Position numbers and translations under genes: made by a program. A stretch of DNA of 37,888 nucleotides from Conidiobolus incongruus B7586. Its lineage: Eukaryota; Entomophthoromycota; Entomophthoromycetes; Entomophthorales; Conidiobolaceae. Below, in pieces: positions 11,769-25,236 of the stretch. The stretch spans positions 1-37,888 of the forward strand of contig JNEM01016279.1 of assembly GCA_000697335.1 (NCBI GenBank), in the 5' to 3' direction. The notes under the pieces are model-generated. The model made no database searches. It saw nothing but the letters and a program-made list of their open reading frames with translations, and was not told where the DNA came from. Positions within the stretch are counted from its first letter, which is position 1; each line of letters opens with the position of its first letter.

Positions 11769-14700
11769 AATGAATATTTAATCAAATTTAAAAATAAATA
11801 ATAGTTATTGAATAGCATGTATGAAATGCCTTTTTATATGCCATTCACCACAACTCCATTTAATAATTAGTATTTATTATTAATTTATCCATATTTATAA
11901 ATTTTCAATCCAAAATATTAGTATTGTGAAATAAAATTAAGCTTATAAAGTGAACACTAATTAATTTATAAAATAATTTATAGTTTTTGATTGGATATGA
12001 ATCAATTTTAATGTTAAATGCTACCCTTTATACACTTTTAAACCAATAATAATAGTGAAAATGGTACATTTAAGTATTCTATCTCACCATATTTAGGTTC
12101 ATATATCCTTATCAAGAATATATTCGTTTTATAAATATGTAAATTGATTTCCTAAATTTTTTATTTAACAAATTTGGTTTTATATTTACTCTAAAATATA
12201 ATTGAACAATATAAATCAAACAATTAGATTTTAAACACCATTTTCACTAATAATAGTTAATATATTAAATACTTTCTGTAAACATATATAGATTATAAAA
12301 TAAAATTTCGATTTTGGAAAGATTCACAATGCTGGAAAATGCAAAAATTGACTATATTCAAGCTATCATATTTTACTCCAAAACTTAATATATCAAATAA
12401 AAATTTGATATATTACTCGTTTTATTAAATTGCATGATCCACTCTTTTTGTTCATATTGACAGTCATAATCTGCATATCTTAGTGAATTTTGTCTTATTT
12501 ATAAATATGGATTATTGGAAATTAGTCTTATAAGATTTTCTCTATTGATATGCCCACTATCATTATCATGAATCAAAAATATCCTTTACAGCATTTAGCT
12601 TTGATATATTGTGAATGCCAATCATTTTGTAATTATAATTTCATTTGGTATTTTAAATAGTTGAATCAAAGTTTAAATAAAAATAATATATAATGACTTA
12701 ATTAAAAAGATCTAATCTTAATATAAAAATGAATTTTATTCAGCAATATATATAATCTAATAATATATCATTAATAATTTTTTCGATATGTTTAGTATTA
12801 TTCAAATTTTGGTAATAGAAACTGCTTTCAATTAATATCTTTCTTCAACGAAATATGAAAATCGTATCTCTAATTATTGAATATAATAATTCCAATGGAA
12901 TATTTCTCAAATCAAAATATAAATACTGACACCTTATATTATTATGTAACGAAAAATTAATTATTACTAAATAATATCAAAATTATTTCTATTAATATAA
13001 AGACAAACTGGTAATAATTCTCATTGCTTGAGTATTTTAATGGAATGTAAAAATTCCTAAAAATAAGGACATTTTTAAGTACTATATCACTATAATATTA
13101 CAAATTCACAATATATAATTAATGTTCAATGATATCTATTTATATCTAATCAAGTTAAACACATTTTAATATTTTCATATAATTATATATTTTAATTGGA
13201 ATATCCAAGAAGTATTGCAAATCTTAAAAACTTAATATACTAAAACATTGGATCATATAATAAATACATATTTGAATGTATTATTATACAATGTGTTAAT
13301 TATAAAGATCATTTTAAGGTGAATTTTAGATTGAAATTTCAATATAGTCAACTTCGGAAATAACAATTTAAACTAATATGACGATAGAAGAACAATCAAA
13401 AAATATATTTATAATATATAAGATTTGTATATATATAATCATGTATCACTAGTATATTTTCATAAATTTGAAATTAAATTATAAATTATCATCTGTGCAT
13501 AAATAAATTTAAAAAATATTAAATATATTAAATCTTCATTTATAAATATTGATTCTTATCAATAGTTTTGATCTTGAAAAATTAAGTAATTATTTCATCA
13601 ATATGATTCAACTTAATTATAACAGCTATTATCATATTCTACGAATTTATGACTTTTTGATGAATATTTAACTATATTTTAATTAGAGATATTTAAAGAA
13701 ATAATTAAATTACCAATTAAAAATATTTTGATATGAAAAATCAATTGAATACCCATTAATAATTTAGCAATTAATGATTTGGTGTATCAATCGTACACAT
13801 AATTTGAGTATAATAATAGTTGATCATTTTTTTAATATAATAACATGAAATCTATGATGAATGATTCACATTGATTATATAAATTGATACTATCTATATA
13901 AATTCGGCTCCAATGGATATTAATCATTTAAAAATAGTTGTATAACTAATTCAATATTAATATCACGAACTTTTGGAGTCAATGTAATATATCCTTGAAT
14001 AGAAGAAAATCATGAAAGAATTTTATATGAGATTTTATTAGTGGATAGGGAGATAATATTAAATAATTAGTCTGATTTCTCAAACTTTTTATATATAATC
14101 ATGAATAATTGTGAAAAATTGTCATAATATAGAATTATTTGATATATTTTGATGTGAAAATTTAAAACTAGAGATTAAAAATAATGAATATTTCAGACTG
14201 AGAATATTTTGTGGGGCAAATAAATAGCCATATAATATTAATCGTCATAAGATCATATATCCAGTTATCTTCAACTCTGTGATAATGTAATCAAAAATAT
14301 TTACTTTTCTGGTAAGTATGTAAAAAAAGGGGTTAAAATACTGATATCGGCAATATATTAAACCGAATAACCACATTTATATATTATTGATATCAGATAG
14401 ACAATTAAACTTAAAATTTTATTTGTAAAAATTTAATAAATATGGTATTAAATCTCCAGATTGTGAGTAAAATTGAACAAAATTGTAATTAGTATATTAA
14501 AATATCCTAAATTAATAACTTACTTAACTAAAGGAGTCAAATGAATATCATTAAATTATATATCATATAATAACTTCATGATTATAGGATATTATAAAAT
14601 TGTTATTGTGTTATACGACACTTTGGCGCATTTTTTCATTTGTGATAGTAGAAAGAATTTGATTATATAAATTTTCTGCTGAGTAAATTATTGCAAGTCA

Positions 14701-14814
14701 ATATAATATACAAATAAATTGAAATATTTTCAAATATAATTGAAATCTATTGTTAATAACACAAAATTAATTGTTGAAAACTAATCAATTACATTCATGA
14801 TTATTCTGAAGGAT
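11769..14814. other. 3-kb AT-rich spacer between the two subfamily A genes
   Basis: Apart from the TATA-like box near 11835, I see no gene, RNA or dispersed repeat. A slightly GC-richer patch at 14608-14660 has a short open stretch on the plus strand (CYTTLWRIFSFVIVERI) without a start codon and is not identifiable. Confidence 0.35.
11828..11842 (-). promoter_or_regulatory. TATA-like box of the 10771 receptor gene
   Basis: Minus strand GGCATATAAAAAGGC, 60-74 nt upstream of the ATG. The flanking GC bases make it stand out from ordinary AT-rich background. Comparable TATATAA runs occur 50-75 nt upstream of every intact paralogue. Confidence 0.45.
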
Positions 14815-15821
14815 TCAGATATTGATTGATTTTAAAGATCCAGTGATAGCGCCATTAAAGCCAGGGTTTTTCAAACCTCGTTTCTCTATAATAAAATAAG
14901 TTAAAACTCGATATTATAAATATTAGTTATATTACCTAAATACCACCTATGCACCTGGATCTTGCAACTTTCAATTGATTTCCAAACTGCTGGGTCGATG
15001 CAAAAAATTATCAAAGTTAGAAGTCCAGATAGGCCCATACCAAGAGACATTAAAGTTTTACTCCATTCGGGAACATAATTTAAACCCATACAGAAATCAA
15101 CAAGACATCTGAAAGGTAATGTCACCACAGTGGATAAAGGGTAGAGAAAAGCTCTTTCTGCCATTTTTCTTTTATCTTCTTTGAATTGATTTTGTTCTTC
15201 CTCACGATTGATTTGGTAATTGGCATAAGTATTGATCCAATGAGAGAGGCTTCTATGACCTGAATAGGCAGCATAAATGCATGCTAAAAGAGTGATCAGA
15301 TTGATAGAAAAAGAAATCCAAGAATACACTTTGCTGTATAATGGATTATCTGATAAGGGATAACAAGATGTTTTGTTGATTCCCGTAAAGACACCCAAAA
15401 AGTAATACATAACCATTACAGGAGAAATAGCTAAAAAGATACCAATCCATGTCGCTAATTCAAATTTACAAGTCGATTTCTTTAATTGAACAACACCTCT
15501 GTATAGATGAATTGCAATAGCAAAGTTGGTAAAACAATAAAACGTTCTTCCGAAGGAACGAAAAAAAGTTAATCCAGCACAATAGGGTGTTCCGACATAC
15601 CTGCCTGTTCCCATTGAAAAATATTCTCCCCAATGAAGTATGAAGTCGGCAAAGGCAATTGCAGCAATCAATCTGATCGTCATACGATTGACATGTTTCA
15701 AATCAATACACGCAAGGACAAAGATTGTAAATAAAACTAAGGTAGAACATACCAACCCTAAAGGGTTTAGAATTTGTGCAATTTTGAAAGCAGTTGACAT
15801 TTGTGTAGGGACACTATTCAT
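14815..15821 (-). CDS. 7TM G-protein-coupled receptor, Git3/cAR-like, subfamily A (two exons)
   Basis: A paralogue of the 10771 gene in the same orientation, 318 residues. Exon 1 is 15821-14936, exactly the same 886 nt as in its neighbour. The intron is 14935-14886 (50 nt, GT-AG) and exon 2 is 14885-14815. It shares AFADFILHWGEYFSMGTG in TM2 and the following loop, the YC / SCYP Cys pair, the basic-acidic third intracellular loop ending KRKMAERAFLYPL, and SLGMGLSG in TM7. Reading through the intron gives an artificial end, GNITNIYNIEF. The spliced tail instead runs EKRGLKNPGFNGAITG to a TGA at 14815. That tail shows no clear similarity to the neighbour's tail, so tails diverge faster than the helical core. 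The start is the ATG before NSVPTQMS, although a second Met at codon 8 is possible. Likely a plasma-membrane receptor; ligand unknown. Confidence 0.88.
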
Positions 15822-16851
15822 ATTGAATTATTACTAATTTTTGCAATTTCCAATATAAATACAATTATTAATAGTGAAATAGTATTATTATATATTAAAA
15901 TTCACTACATTTAACATATCTTTAATAATACTGATTATAGGTAAATTTCAATGATCAGGTTTACTGTAAATTAATTAAAATAAATATTAATCATTATTTA
16001 TTTAAATGGATATCAAAGCGGTTATAGAGCCCATCTAATTATCTATGAGAGATAGATGGTACAAATAATGCTATTAATAACTATGGATTTATTAATAAAT
16101 CCTGTATATTAGTTGAATATATCAAATCAAATTCCCAATTGAAATAATACTAGTAAACCATCAAATAACCATTATTTTAATATATTGTAATTAATTTATA
16201 TTGATTTCAACTATTTTGATATCTTGATAATGGGCTATATTATATGATGAAGAGGGGAGATTAATAAGGTTTTTGGACTGCAATTTATTTTGTATTAATT
16301 ATCATATCTAAAAATCCTTTGATATGTACAATACTAGTTTTTACATTATTCACAATAATATCTTTTTATATTTATATTATTTTATTTCTTTTCAATAATA
16401 ATTAAATTTCATTAGTTTCCTTAATCTTCCATTTATTTATATGCATACCATTTGATCTTTATAGCGAGTTAATAAATAAATCAAATAATTATAAAATAAT
16501 AATGATTATCTGAATATTTATATTTTAGGGTTGGTGACTGAATATATCGGGATTAATAAAAAAGAATACTTTTTTCTACTTTGCCTATGACTAATATCAA
16601 TATCATAATAATGGACGTAATAAATTAATAATGATATATAATCATTGAAATTATCATTGATCTCAATATATCTGTATAAAGGAAAAAATTTCTTTACAAG
16701 CTAATTATTTTTAGTGTGCATAATTTCTAAATTTAACAAAATAAATTATTAATATTTACAATAAAATCACTTACAGTTTGATAGACATTAATATTTATAA
16801 ATAATCTTCAAACTTCAATTTTATAATAATAACATTATGATATAAAAATTA
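15822..16851. other. AT-rich spacer with one small hairpin
   Basis: A TATATAATAATA run on the minus strand near 15882-15895 is in position to serve the 14815 gene. At 16031-16059, CCATCTA and TAGATGG form a 7-bp perfect stem that extends into a partial inner stem. Nothing else is recognisable. Confidence 0.35.
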
Positions 16852-17110
16852 AAATTTTATATTTGATACAGTAGAAAAACTATCTTTTAATTGTTTTTTA
16901 TTTTTATATCAAGATCACATTGAGTGGATATTTAAGTTTTTTTTTATTAATAAAAATAACTATTTGAAAGAAATTGCTCAGGAGCCTCAAAATTGGTATA
17001 CGGAAAACTTGATCAATGGAGAAATTGATGCATTTATTTTGCATAAATCCATTTTCGAATATCATTATTACGCCCAAATTGATAATTTTCAATTCAAATT
17101 CTCACAATAA
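16852..17110 (+). other. Coding-like open stretch of about 86 codons, unrecognised
   Basis: One plus-strand frame stays open from about 16852 to the TAA at 17108-17110. Its composition is far less AT-like than random sequence here, for example YLKEIAQEPQNWYTENLING and EIDAFILHKSIFEYHYYAQI. It has no Met at all, so it would have to be an internal or terminal exon or a remnant. A possible splice acceptor (ATATCAAG) precedes DHIEWIF at about 16911. I do not recognise the family. A gene fragment is more likely than a complete gene, and chance is possible. Confidence 0.35.
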
Positions 17111-18302
17111 TTTTAAAATTTTAAATTAATACTTTGTAATATTTGACAAGGGTAATTGGTATATTGGAATCCATTTTCAAACATCACCTAGTAATAAAAG
17201 TTGTAATGAAATTTAACTAGTATATTCAGAAACCTCTGTTTATATATTTGATTATATAAATATAAAATAAATGTACTATATAATCACTTGTATATAATAT
17301 AATATTTAAATGTATCAATATGATTCAGCTGTCACCGCTGCTTAGCATTTGAACTATAATGTAAACGGTTTTACCTTGATAATTTTTTAACTCCATTCAA
17401 TTTAATCAATTACTGATTATAATAAAAAATAATATACAGTAATATTCCATACATATAGTACAGATGTTAAAATTAATAAAATAAATAATATAACTTTTTA
17501 TAATACGATTGATGAGTAATATAACTTCAATGTCAGAAAAGATATGTATCCAAGTATAATTCTACATATGTATGGTATAAAGCTATTGATAGCAAATATT
17601 GCAATAATTGAATTTATTGCAGTTGCCAATAGTTATATATTGATTGCAAAAAAAAAATCACTGGATGTGGTTAACATAAATATCAAAAAGTAAGAAATTA
17701 CTATATGCTTTATTTCATTTAAACTAATAGTTAAATTTGCTTATATTGCTTGGATCCAAATATAAGGGTCGGCGCTTAAATAAAAACACTGGACAATATT
17801 AATATATAAGTTGATAATATGGTTCCTTGATATTTATATTAAATAAACCTGTCATTTAAGTAGTATTTGAATAAAATTGTAAAATCTATTATGATATATT
17901 ACCTTTATAATATTTTGTAAAAAATTGCAATATATATATGCTAATTATTCTCAAGAATAATATTCTACCTTGTATGAATATTGATCGATAATTTTATTTT
18001 TTTATCATTCTTTTTGACAACGGTTTTATATATTGGATAACACCCGAAAATCTATATTGAATAACTTCAAGCTATCTGTATATTATTTGAAAATGTTAAT
18101 AGTAATTAAATTATAAATTAATTGGAAATATAAAATCATTGAAATATTTAAAAATTTGTGATATAGTATTCAATTGTAAATTCATTTCATATATTAATAT
18201 ATCTGATATATTTTTTGTATTTTAGGTTATTGTTTACAGTTATTTTATTAGATTACTTAATATATATTCTTTTGAATAATTATTATGATGTCAAAACCTG
18301 AC
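17111..18302. other. AT-rich spacer, nothing recognised
   Basis: I searched both strands by eye for receptor blocks, transposase blocks and the R1 tips, and found none. Confidence 0.3.
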
Positions 18303-18398
18303 TTTTGACAAATTTATAAAAATTTTTTAGCAAAAAGACTTTAAAGTTATATACTATAATATAAGAGTATAACGTAATTTTTTATAAATTTGTCAAAG
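18303..18398. repeat. Short inverted-repeat element (MITE-like)
   Basis: The arms TTTTGACAAATTTATAAAAA (from 18303) and the reverse-complement match TTTTTTATAAATTTGTCAAA (to 18397) are about 22 bp long with one indel, and are separated by about 50 bases. The spacer holds a second partial pair, GTTATA / TATAAC. Size and form fit a small MITE or a cruciform-forming site. No target duplication is clear, and no second copy was seen in the window. Confidence 0.45.
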
Positions 18399-20658
18399 TA
18401 ACATTTGGTAGTAATATTTGTATTAGAAACAGAATGTATAAACATAATATTCATTCTTTAAAATTAATCTTTGATATTCATGATTTTATTGATATAATAT
18501 AATTATTCATAAAAATATAATAATATTAAATAAATAACATCTATATTCAATCTTTGTTTTTCAATCATTTGATATAATAATGTCGTAATTCACTCGTGTA
18601 AATTACAAATATAATATATAGTACTATTATTTTCAAATTCCAATTTAAAAATATGAATCTATAAAACCTTTTTTACCAAAATACCATCTTTTGGAATTAT
18701 ATAAATATTAAAAGACAACTAGGTTATTTAATTGATTGAAAACAGCTTCAAATTAATTAATTATCTATATTAGATATGAACACATATAATTTATCTCCAT
18801 ATGATATTAAATTAATTGATTTTACCATTATATATATCTTTCACAAAATTAAAAAATTTGAAACTGAGCAAAAAACCAATTATTTTGATCTATGAAAAAA
18901 TAAACAATTAAAGTCCTATTCATCATTATATAATATATTCATTTGATATTCCATTTTGAGTTATTTGGTTGTAAAATGTACTTCAGGTTGTTTCAAAATC
19001 TTTTGTTACTTAATACCATTTAATACATCAGAAAATATTTTTTATTTATCATTATTACCGATAGATATAAATTTGATTATTGAAACCTTCATTCATTTTT
19101 GTTTTATTCAGAAAATTATAAATTATCAAAATAGTATGACTATGATATAAGCTTGGAGACCATTATCTTTAGTACCTTGTCTTCGATCTAATAGGAAGCT
19201 CCCTAATCTTTTTTATATCTCGAAAATATATCATAAGAGTTCAATAGCTTAAAATATGATATATTAAAAGAAAAATTATTTACTTATTATGTAATTTAAA
19301 TTACTACTATCAATACTAATAAGCTCACCTTTTCAACTTTAAAATATTAAATTTGAATTATTTTGTATAATGATCATATTGTTTATTAATTAAAACTTCG
19401 AATCAAATAAATTAAATTTCAACTTTATCATTATAAATAAAAACAGCTTCTATCATAACATTAATACTATTAACTATAAGTAATGAATTTATATATAACA
19501 ATATAATTGATTTTAAATTACTATATTTTCTAGTAATTGAATTATATATATTGATAATAATTTATATTCATATTTTCCAATAAAACATATATATATATAA
19601 ATTATATATTCAACTTTTATTTTAAGGTTTTATATAATATAACAATACTAGTTCTTCAGATAAATCATAATATTAAATATCATATTAATAACAATGTTCG
19701 AATACATAAATTGGTTATAAAATATAAATAATTTAAAAAAGGATAGAATTATTATTTTTCTACTTATTTGTAATTTTGTAGTAATTTTAACCTCTTATTA
19801 ATTCAGAATTTTACATTTAATAGCCAGTTTTATATTAATTTGACCTGAAATTAATATTTATTATGCCAATAATCTTGATTTTTTCTTGGTAATTTATTAA
19901 TATAAATTGATTATTAGTAATAACACTTATTTTATTTGAAAAAAATTATAAAGATTAATTCTATATTATAAGTTTATATATTTTACTAAACAAATATATA
20001 TTTATAACAATAAAAGTTAAAATAATTCACTCTAATAATATAGCTCAAATTGGAATTTGATTAATTTACCATAGTTTCAACCTCGCTTTGCATTATAATG
20101 AATTAATTACCAACTATTATTATATATTAAATTCATTTACAACTAATATAAATTGGGTTATAAATATATGAAAATCATATAAATATTATATAATTTAGAT
20201 TATTTTCAAATTGAAAATATAAAAAATCAATTACTAAAATTAAAATAATAAATAATATAAAAATATTTGAATTATATCTAAATTATCATAAATATCAAAA
20301 TAGTGATTTTAGAATATATTTTAATATTTTTATTTTTTATATGTTCAACCAATAATAGGTTTATAAACTTATTATTATTAGACAATCATTTAGTATAATA
20401 TGTTATTTATTCATTTCATTATTCTATTCAATAATCATTAAAAAGAATGGTAAATTTTTTTATTCTCGATTTTAAGAAAATATATTTAGTTTGAACAATT
20501 TTATTATATAAAAAATAAATAAGATAGTTTATCTTTGGATATTATATATTTAAATGACTTTATTTATTAAAATTATTTATTATAATACTCTATTTGCAAA
20601 TTTATTGTTAAATTTAATAATTTTGAACTATTTTGAATCATCAAAATTCTTTTAAATG
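18399..20658. other. AT-rich spacer, nothing recognised
   Basis: The 64-codon open frame at 18956-19150 has low-complexity composition and no homology I recognise, so I treat it as chance. A GC-richer 60-base patch at 19150-19205 has neither coding frame nor RNA fold that I can support. Confidence 0.3.
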
Positions 20659-21390
20659 AGTATTATTAAAACTTAACTATAAACCCTCTAAAATTATTTT
20701 TAATTTGTAAATAATTAATAGAAGCAATATTTTATTTAAAACTACGATCTATTATTAGATTTTATATTTTAAATATAAAAAGGATATTATTTGAAATTTA
20801 CTATAAAAAAAGTAATTATTACTATTATTTTTGCATTTAAAAATACAGTAAAAAAAGATATTAATTGACATTGTTTTATTTTTAGATAAAAATTTATCTA
20901 ATGAATTTAATACCAATGTTATAAATATATTATATATTTTAAAGTGTAAACTTATATTAATTAAAAAAATAAATTTCATTAAATTTGATAAAAGATCAAT
21001 TGATTAAATTATCTATAGTTAAATTAAACTAATTAAAATATAAATAAAAATTAAGGTTTTTAAATGAAGTTATTATATTTAATGAGTTTTAAATTCCTTC
21101 ATATAGCTTTTAATTTAAAAATAAAGCAAAATATTAAGTTAAACAGATCATACTATAAATTTTAATTGATAAACTCTTTAATTTTAGGTAATTATTAATT
21201 TTGTTATAAATTATAATAATATTTAGTTTTTAAGTTAATTATTAATAAACTTTATATATTTTTCAAAGAAAATTATTTTTAATTAGTGTTTTTATTATGA
21301 AATATAAGTTTGGTAAAGAGTTATTAACAATAAAATAATGTTAATTTTATACTGTGTAATAGTTTTATAATTTATATATTGATAATTTTA
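20659..21390 (+). mobile_element. Repeat family R1, copy 3 (old, 3' truncated)
   Basis: It starts AGTATTATTAAAACTTAACT, continuing into ATAAACCCTCTAAAATTA, which matches the tips of copies 1 and 2. It then follows copy 2 with many substitutions and small gaps through the segments around AGTAAAAAAAGATAT (20846 onward) and AACTTTATATATTTTTC (about 21250). After about 21390 I can no longer align it, so the far third is lost or too diverged. It lacks the mariner insertion, so that insertion is private to copy 1. It is older than copies 1 and 2, judged by divergence. Confidence 0.6.
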
Positions 21391-22223
21391 AATAATATTT
21401 TGAAATTTTGCTGTTACTTAATTTCTGTACTAATAGTAATTGAATATTACTCAATATAAGATTATAGCTTTAAGGAATAAATAAATGTGACTGGTAATTC
21501 AATGTATTTAAAATGATAGATATTTAATTACATTTTATAGTTACACTTATGTAACTTTGGAGTGGCAAAATACGAGTTTAAACGTTACCAGTTTTAGATA
21601 TACAATCATGATAATATGAAGTTGAATAATTTATAGAAATATTAATAACAAAATTATGTGATGTTTAGCAAATATAATTCTTTAATAATTTACATTATAA
21701 ATAATATATTTTCATTATGATTATATTTTCTCAAAACCTGGATAAAGAAGGATAATATGTGAAAGTATTTAAATTCATATGCATCTCAATCAAATTAATT
21801 AAAAAATTTCAATTTATATAAATATTTTAATTTTTCCATGTGAATTATATAAGATTTGATATTACTAGATTATTATTGGATAAAAAAGATAAAGCCTTAT
21901 AAATTATAAATTTTGTTGTTAATTGTTTGTATTGAAAATCATTTAAATTTGTCAATATATAAAATTTATTTTTAAATGATAAAATTTATATTAAAGATAA
22001 AATATATAGAAATGAAAAAATGGTGTAATTAATGTCATGAAAATTCTTAATGAACCGTATTATGAATTATAAATTTTCAAAAAAAAATATAAATAAAGGT
22101 TAATCTAATCTACCGGAATTTACATATATGTGAAATGATTAATGTTTTTATTAGTAAAAGTCTTTAAAAAATCAATTAATATTATTAAATAACAATTAAA
22201 GGAACCATAATGCTACAGCTATA
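21391..22223. other. AT-rich spacer downstream of the 22224 receptor gene
   Basis: This may hold the eroded 3' third of repeat copy 3. No gene is seen. Confidence 0.3.
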
Positions 22224-23240
22224 TCAAGAGTATATACGAGTTTGTGATTCGGAAAGTGAGGTAGTCGTTTGGTTTTTTAAAATATTTTCCATTGCAAATG
22301 ATCCTTTATCTAAAATAAAAATCAATTAAATTGGTGTATAAATTAAATATTAAGTATACATACCTTGAAGAGAATTCATCACTTTGAACTTAGCTAATTT
22401 CAACGAGTCCCAAAGGGCAGGATCGATAACAAATGCGATTGCTGTTAAAATACCAGAAAGGCCTTGCGTTAAAGCTAGTACAATGTAGATAGCTGAATGA
22501 TAACGACCATTCACATCCATTACAGCCATTGCGATGGTTGCAGGGAGAGTAATAACAGTGGCTAAAGGATATAAAAATGATCTCTCAGCCATTTTCCTGC
22601 GATTAGCTTTAAATTGCTCTTGATTGACTGGATTGTCAAAATTTAAATTAGCATAATTATCAATCATATTTTTAAAGCTGCGACGACTGACAAAATAAAC
22701 GGTAACACAGATAACTAGAGTTATTAATGCAAACCCTCCAATTAATCCTTCTTCAATTTTGAAATAGAGAGGGTTATCTGAACCAGGACGACATTCTATC
22801 TTATTTTCGACTCCTTTAAAAGTGCCCATAAAATTAAAAATAATCATCAAGACACCAACACCGCCAACCATGAACAACCACACCATTACTTCATATTTCA
22901 GAGAAGATTTCTGCATTTTGGCAATTGCACGATATAAATGAAAACTAATTGCAATGTTCGTGAAATAGTAAATCAAACGACCAAATAAGCGAAACGCGGC
23001 CAATCCTTCACAATATCGCGTTCTCAAATATTTTTCAGTACCCAAAGACATGACCTCAGACAAGTGAATACAAAAATCTGCCAATGCTATAGTTGCAATG
23101 AGTCTAATTGTGAGACGGTTAATTAATTTGAAATCTATTGAGCCAAGTATAATGAGAGTGAGCATCACTAGTCCAGTTGCAGTCATGCCTATAGGGTGAA
23201 GGAATTTGCCAATAATCACATCAGGATCAGTTTCAGACAT
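22224..23240 (-). CDS. 7TM G-protein-coupled receptor, Git3/cAR-like, subfamily B (two exons)
   Basis: A predicted 320-residue plasma-membrane receptor. Exon 1 is 23240-22364 (877 nt), the intron 22363-22310 (54 nt, GTATGT...TTTTAG), and exon 2 22309-22224. I start at the ATG of MSETDPD (23240) rather than nine codons upstream, because all four subfamily B paralogues begin at this motif. Core features are INRLTIRLIATIALADF in TM2, RYCEG before TM3 and IECRPGSDNP in the second extracellular loop with the paired Cys. RRKMAERSFLYPL follows in TM6, and TQGLSGILTAIAFVIDPALW in TM7. The spliced tail begins DKGSFAMENILKN and carries a Thr/Ser run and SESQTRIYS at its end. Those hydroxyl residues could be kinase targets, as in other receptor tails (inference). 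It is about 80% identical by eye to the 25305 gene, with which it is divergently arranged across 2.06 kb. Confidence 0.9.
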
Positions 23241-23288
23241 GTTCGCAATAGTTAATAAAAATAACAACTACTCAACAAGCACTAAACA

Positions 23289-23302
23289 TTGAATATATAC
23301 CC
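23289..23302 (-). promoter_or_regulatory. TATA-like box of the 22224 receptor gene
   Basis: The minus strand reads GGGTATATATTC about 50-60 nt upstream of the chosen ATG. The G-rich flank sets it off from the background. The spacing agrees with the other paralogues. Confidence 0.35.
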
Positions 23303-25236
23303 AGCCCAATTGTTCACTTAATTAATCGAATGAGACTATTTGCAATATATAATAATAACTGAAAAAGTTAACTATTTAACCATTTATAACACTTGCTCAA
23401 AAATCATGAAATAGATTAGCTGGAAAATATTTATTACAAATTCTTGATTGATTCAACAAGATAATGACCTCCTTTTTATGATTTTTTTTTGTATGTACTT
23501 TAGCAAGTAAAATTGCTTTTGTGCTACATTAAAAAATACATTCATTTCATCCCAACAGGTTTTGTATATAAAAGTAAAAAGAAGGTCCGAATACTCTCAC
23601 ATTTTGGATCCACTTAAACCTTCAATTTTATATTATTTGACCTTATAATTTTAGTAAAATTACAAAAATTTCCGTTTAATTCATTAAAATTTGTTAAATT
23701 GTATTCCCAATAACTGATTGATATTAATCAAATATTCATGAGATTAAGCCAAAATTATATTAAATTCTTGTTTAAAATATTGAAATTATATAGTACTGTT
23801 TATTATTTTGATTTGAATCCGATTGTTATTAACAACTTAATATAACTGATATTAGTTATAGCACCTTAATACTGAGATTAAAAAACTATAAACCGAAACA
23901 ATTTGACATTTATGGATAACTTTCTCAAAGTTAGACTAACTAAAATTCATATCAAATACATTTCACTTATAATCTGTGTAATTTGGATATCTTATGCACA
24001 GGATTTTAATACCTACAGCATCGGTATATCATTTAATCTTTAACTTTTATATTTTTTTATATTTTATTTAATTTATGATTGAGAAATAATAAAATACAAA
24101 TCAAAATACAATTAATTTAAGGTTTATAATTTACTTATTGATCATTCTACAACGTTATCTTTTAGATCAATATGTTTAGCAGCTGCAACTAAATGCACTT
24201 TATCCAAATGGTAATAATTTACTTTTGGTAAATTATTTAGGCTAAATATATTGATTCAAAATAGTTAATTTTGTTATGTAGAATATAATAAATATTTAAT
24301 TGAAATCAACTGAATCAACACATTAAAACTGATTTATGATATAATTCTTATTTTTATTGATATTGTAGAATATTCAATAATAATGTTTTTTGATAAGAGG
24401 TGATTTAAGCATTTTGACAATAAATAGATCCAATTTTTAGAAACAATTTAAAATATGCATATATATAGATTAATATGATTTTGGAAACTCGCTCAGATAT
24501 TAATAAATAAAAATACCTCATATCAATAATAATATCCCCATTTGGATTGCGATTGTTTTAATATAACAAAAATTTAGATTACCCTTAATTTCATAAAATA
24601 TACCAAATATATAATAAAATTTCTAGATTAATTATATATGATAAGATCTTATTCTATATATAATAAGGGTCTGTTTTTGGTTCAATGCTAATACTGAAAT
24701 TACTTCATATCGAAATTGCAAATAAATCATGATAATGAAATTTTGGAGCGTACTTGATATCAATCATTTACAAAATATAATTGTATATAGTTATATTGAT
24801 ATATACGAATTTAAAATAAAATAATAGTTATTCAATATTATGATTATGGTACCGCTCTAATATCATTAAAACAAAATTATGATCAAAATTTATCAATTAA
24901 ATTTGAAAGTAAAAACGTTACAATATCCAAAAATAGATATTTCAATATATATTAATTTATATAATTTGATATATGAGTTTTTTACCAATAGCATAAAATT
25001 CCCATATAAAAGAATTTTTTATATCAGATTTAATGGAAGTCGAATTGGTATACTGTAATTTAATCTCTTACATATTTGTTTATGAGAATAATTTAGCCTA
25101 AAAATTCTTAAAATTGATCAATTTTATCTAAAATAAGTTCCTTGTAACTAGATTGATGTGTTTATTCACTCTTTTGAGTGGGTTGCATACTTTGTAAAAC
25201 TAGTCTCAATTTTTCTGGTTTTATAAAATTTTTTAA

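Noticed and set aside
18956-19150. 64-residue open frame as a gene
   Set aside because: Low-complexity, AT-driven composition, no motif, no paralogue and no supporting context.
19150-19205. tRNA or other small RNA in a GC-richer patch
   Set aside because: No cloverleaf, no B-box-like GGTTCRA motif and no stable fold could be drawn on either strand.
23241-23267. Upstream in-frame ATG as the start of the 22224 gene
   Set aside because: It would add MLFLLTIAN, which no paralogue has. The shared start MSETDPD is more likely. The same reasoning applies to the upstream ATGs of the 29634 and 34927 genes.
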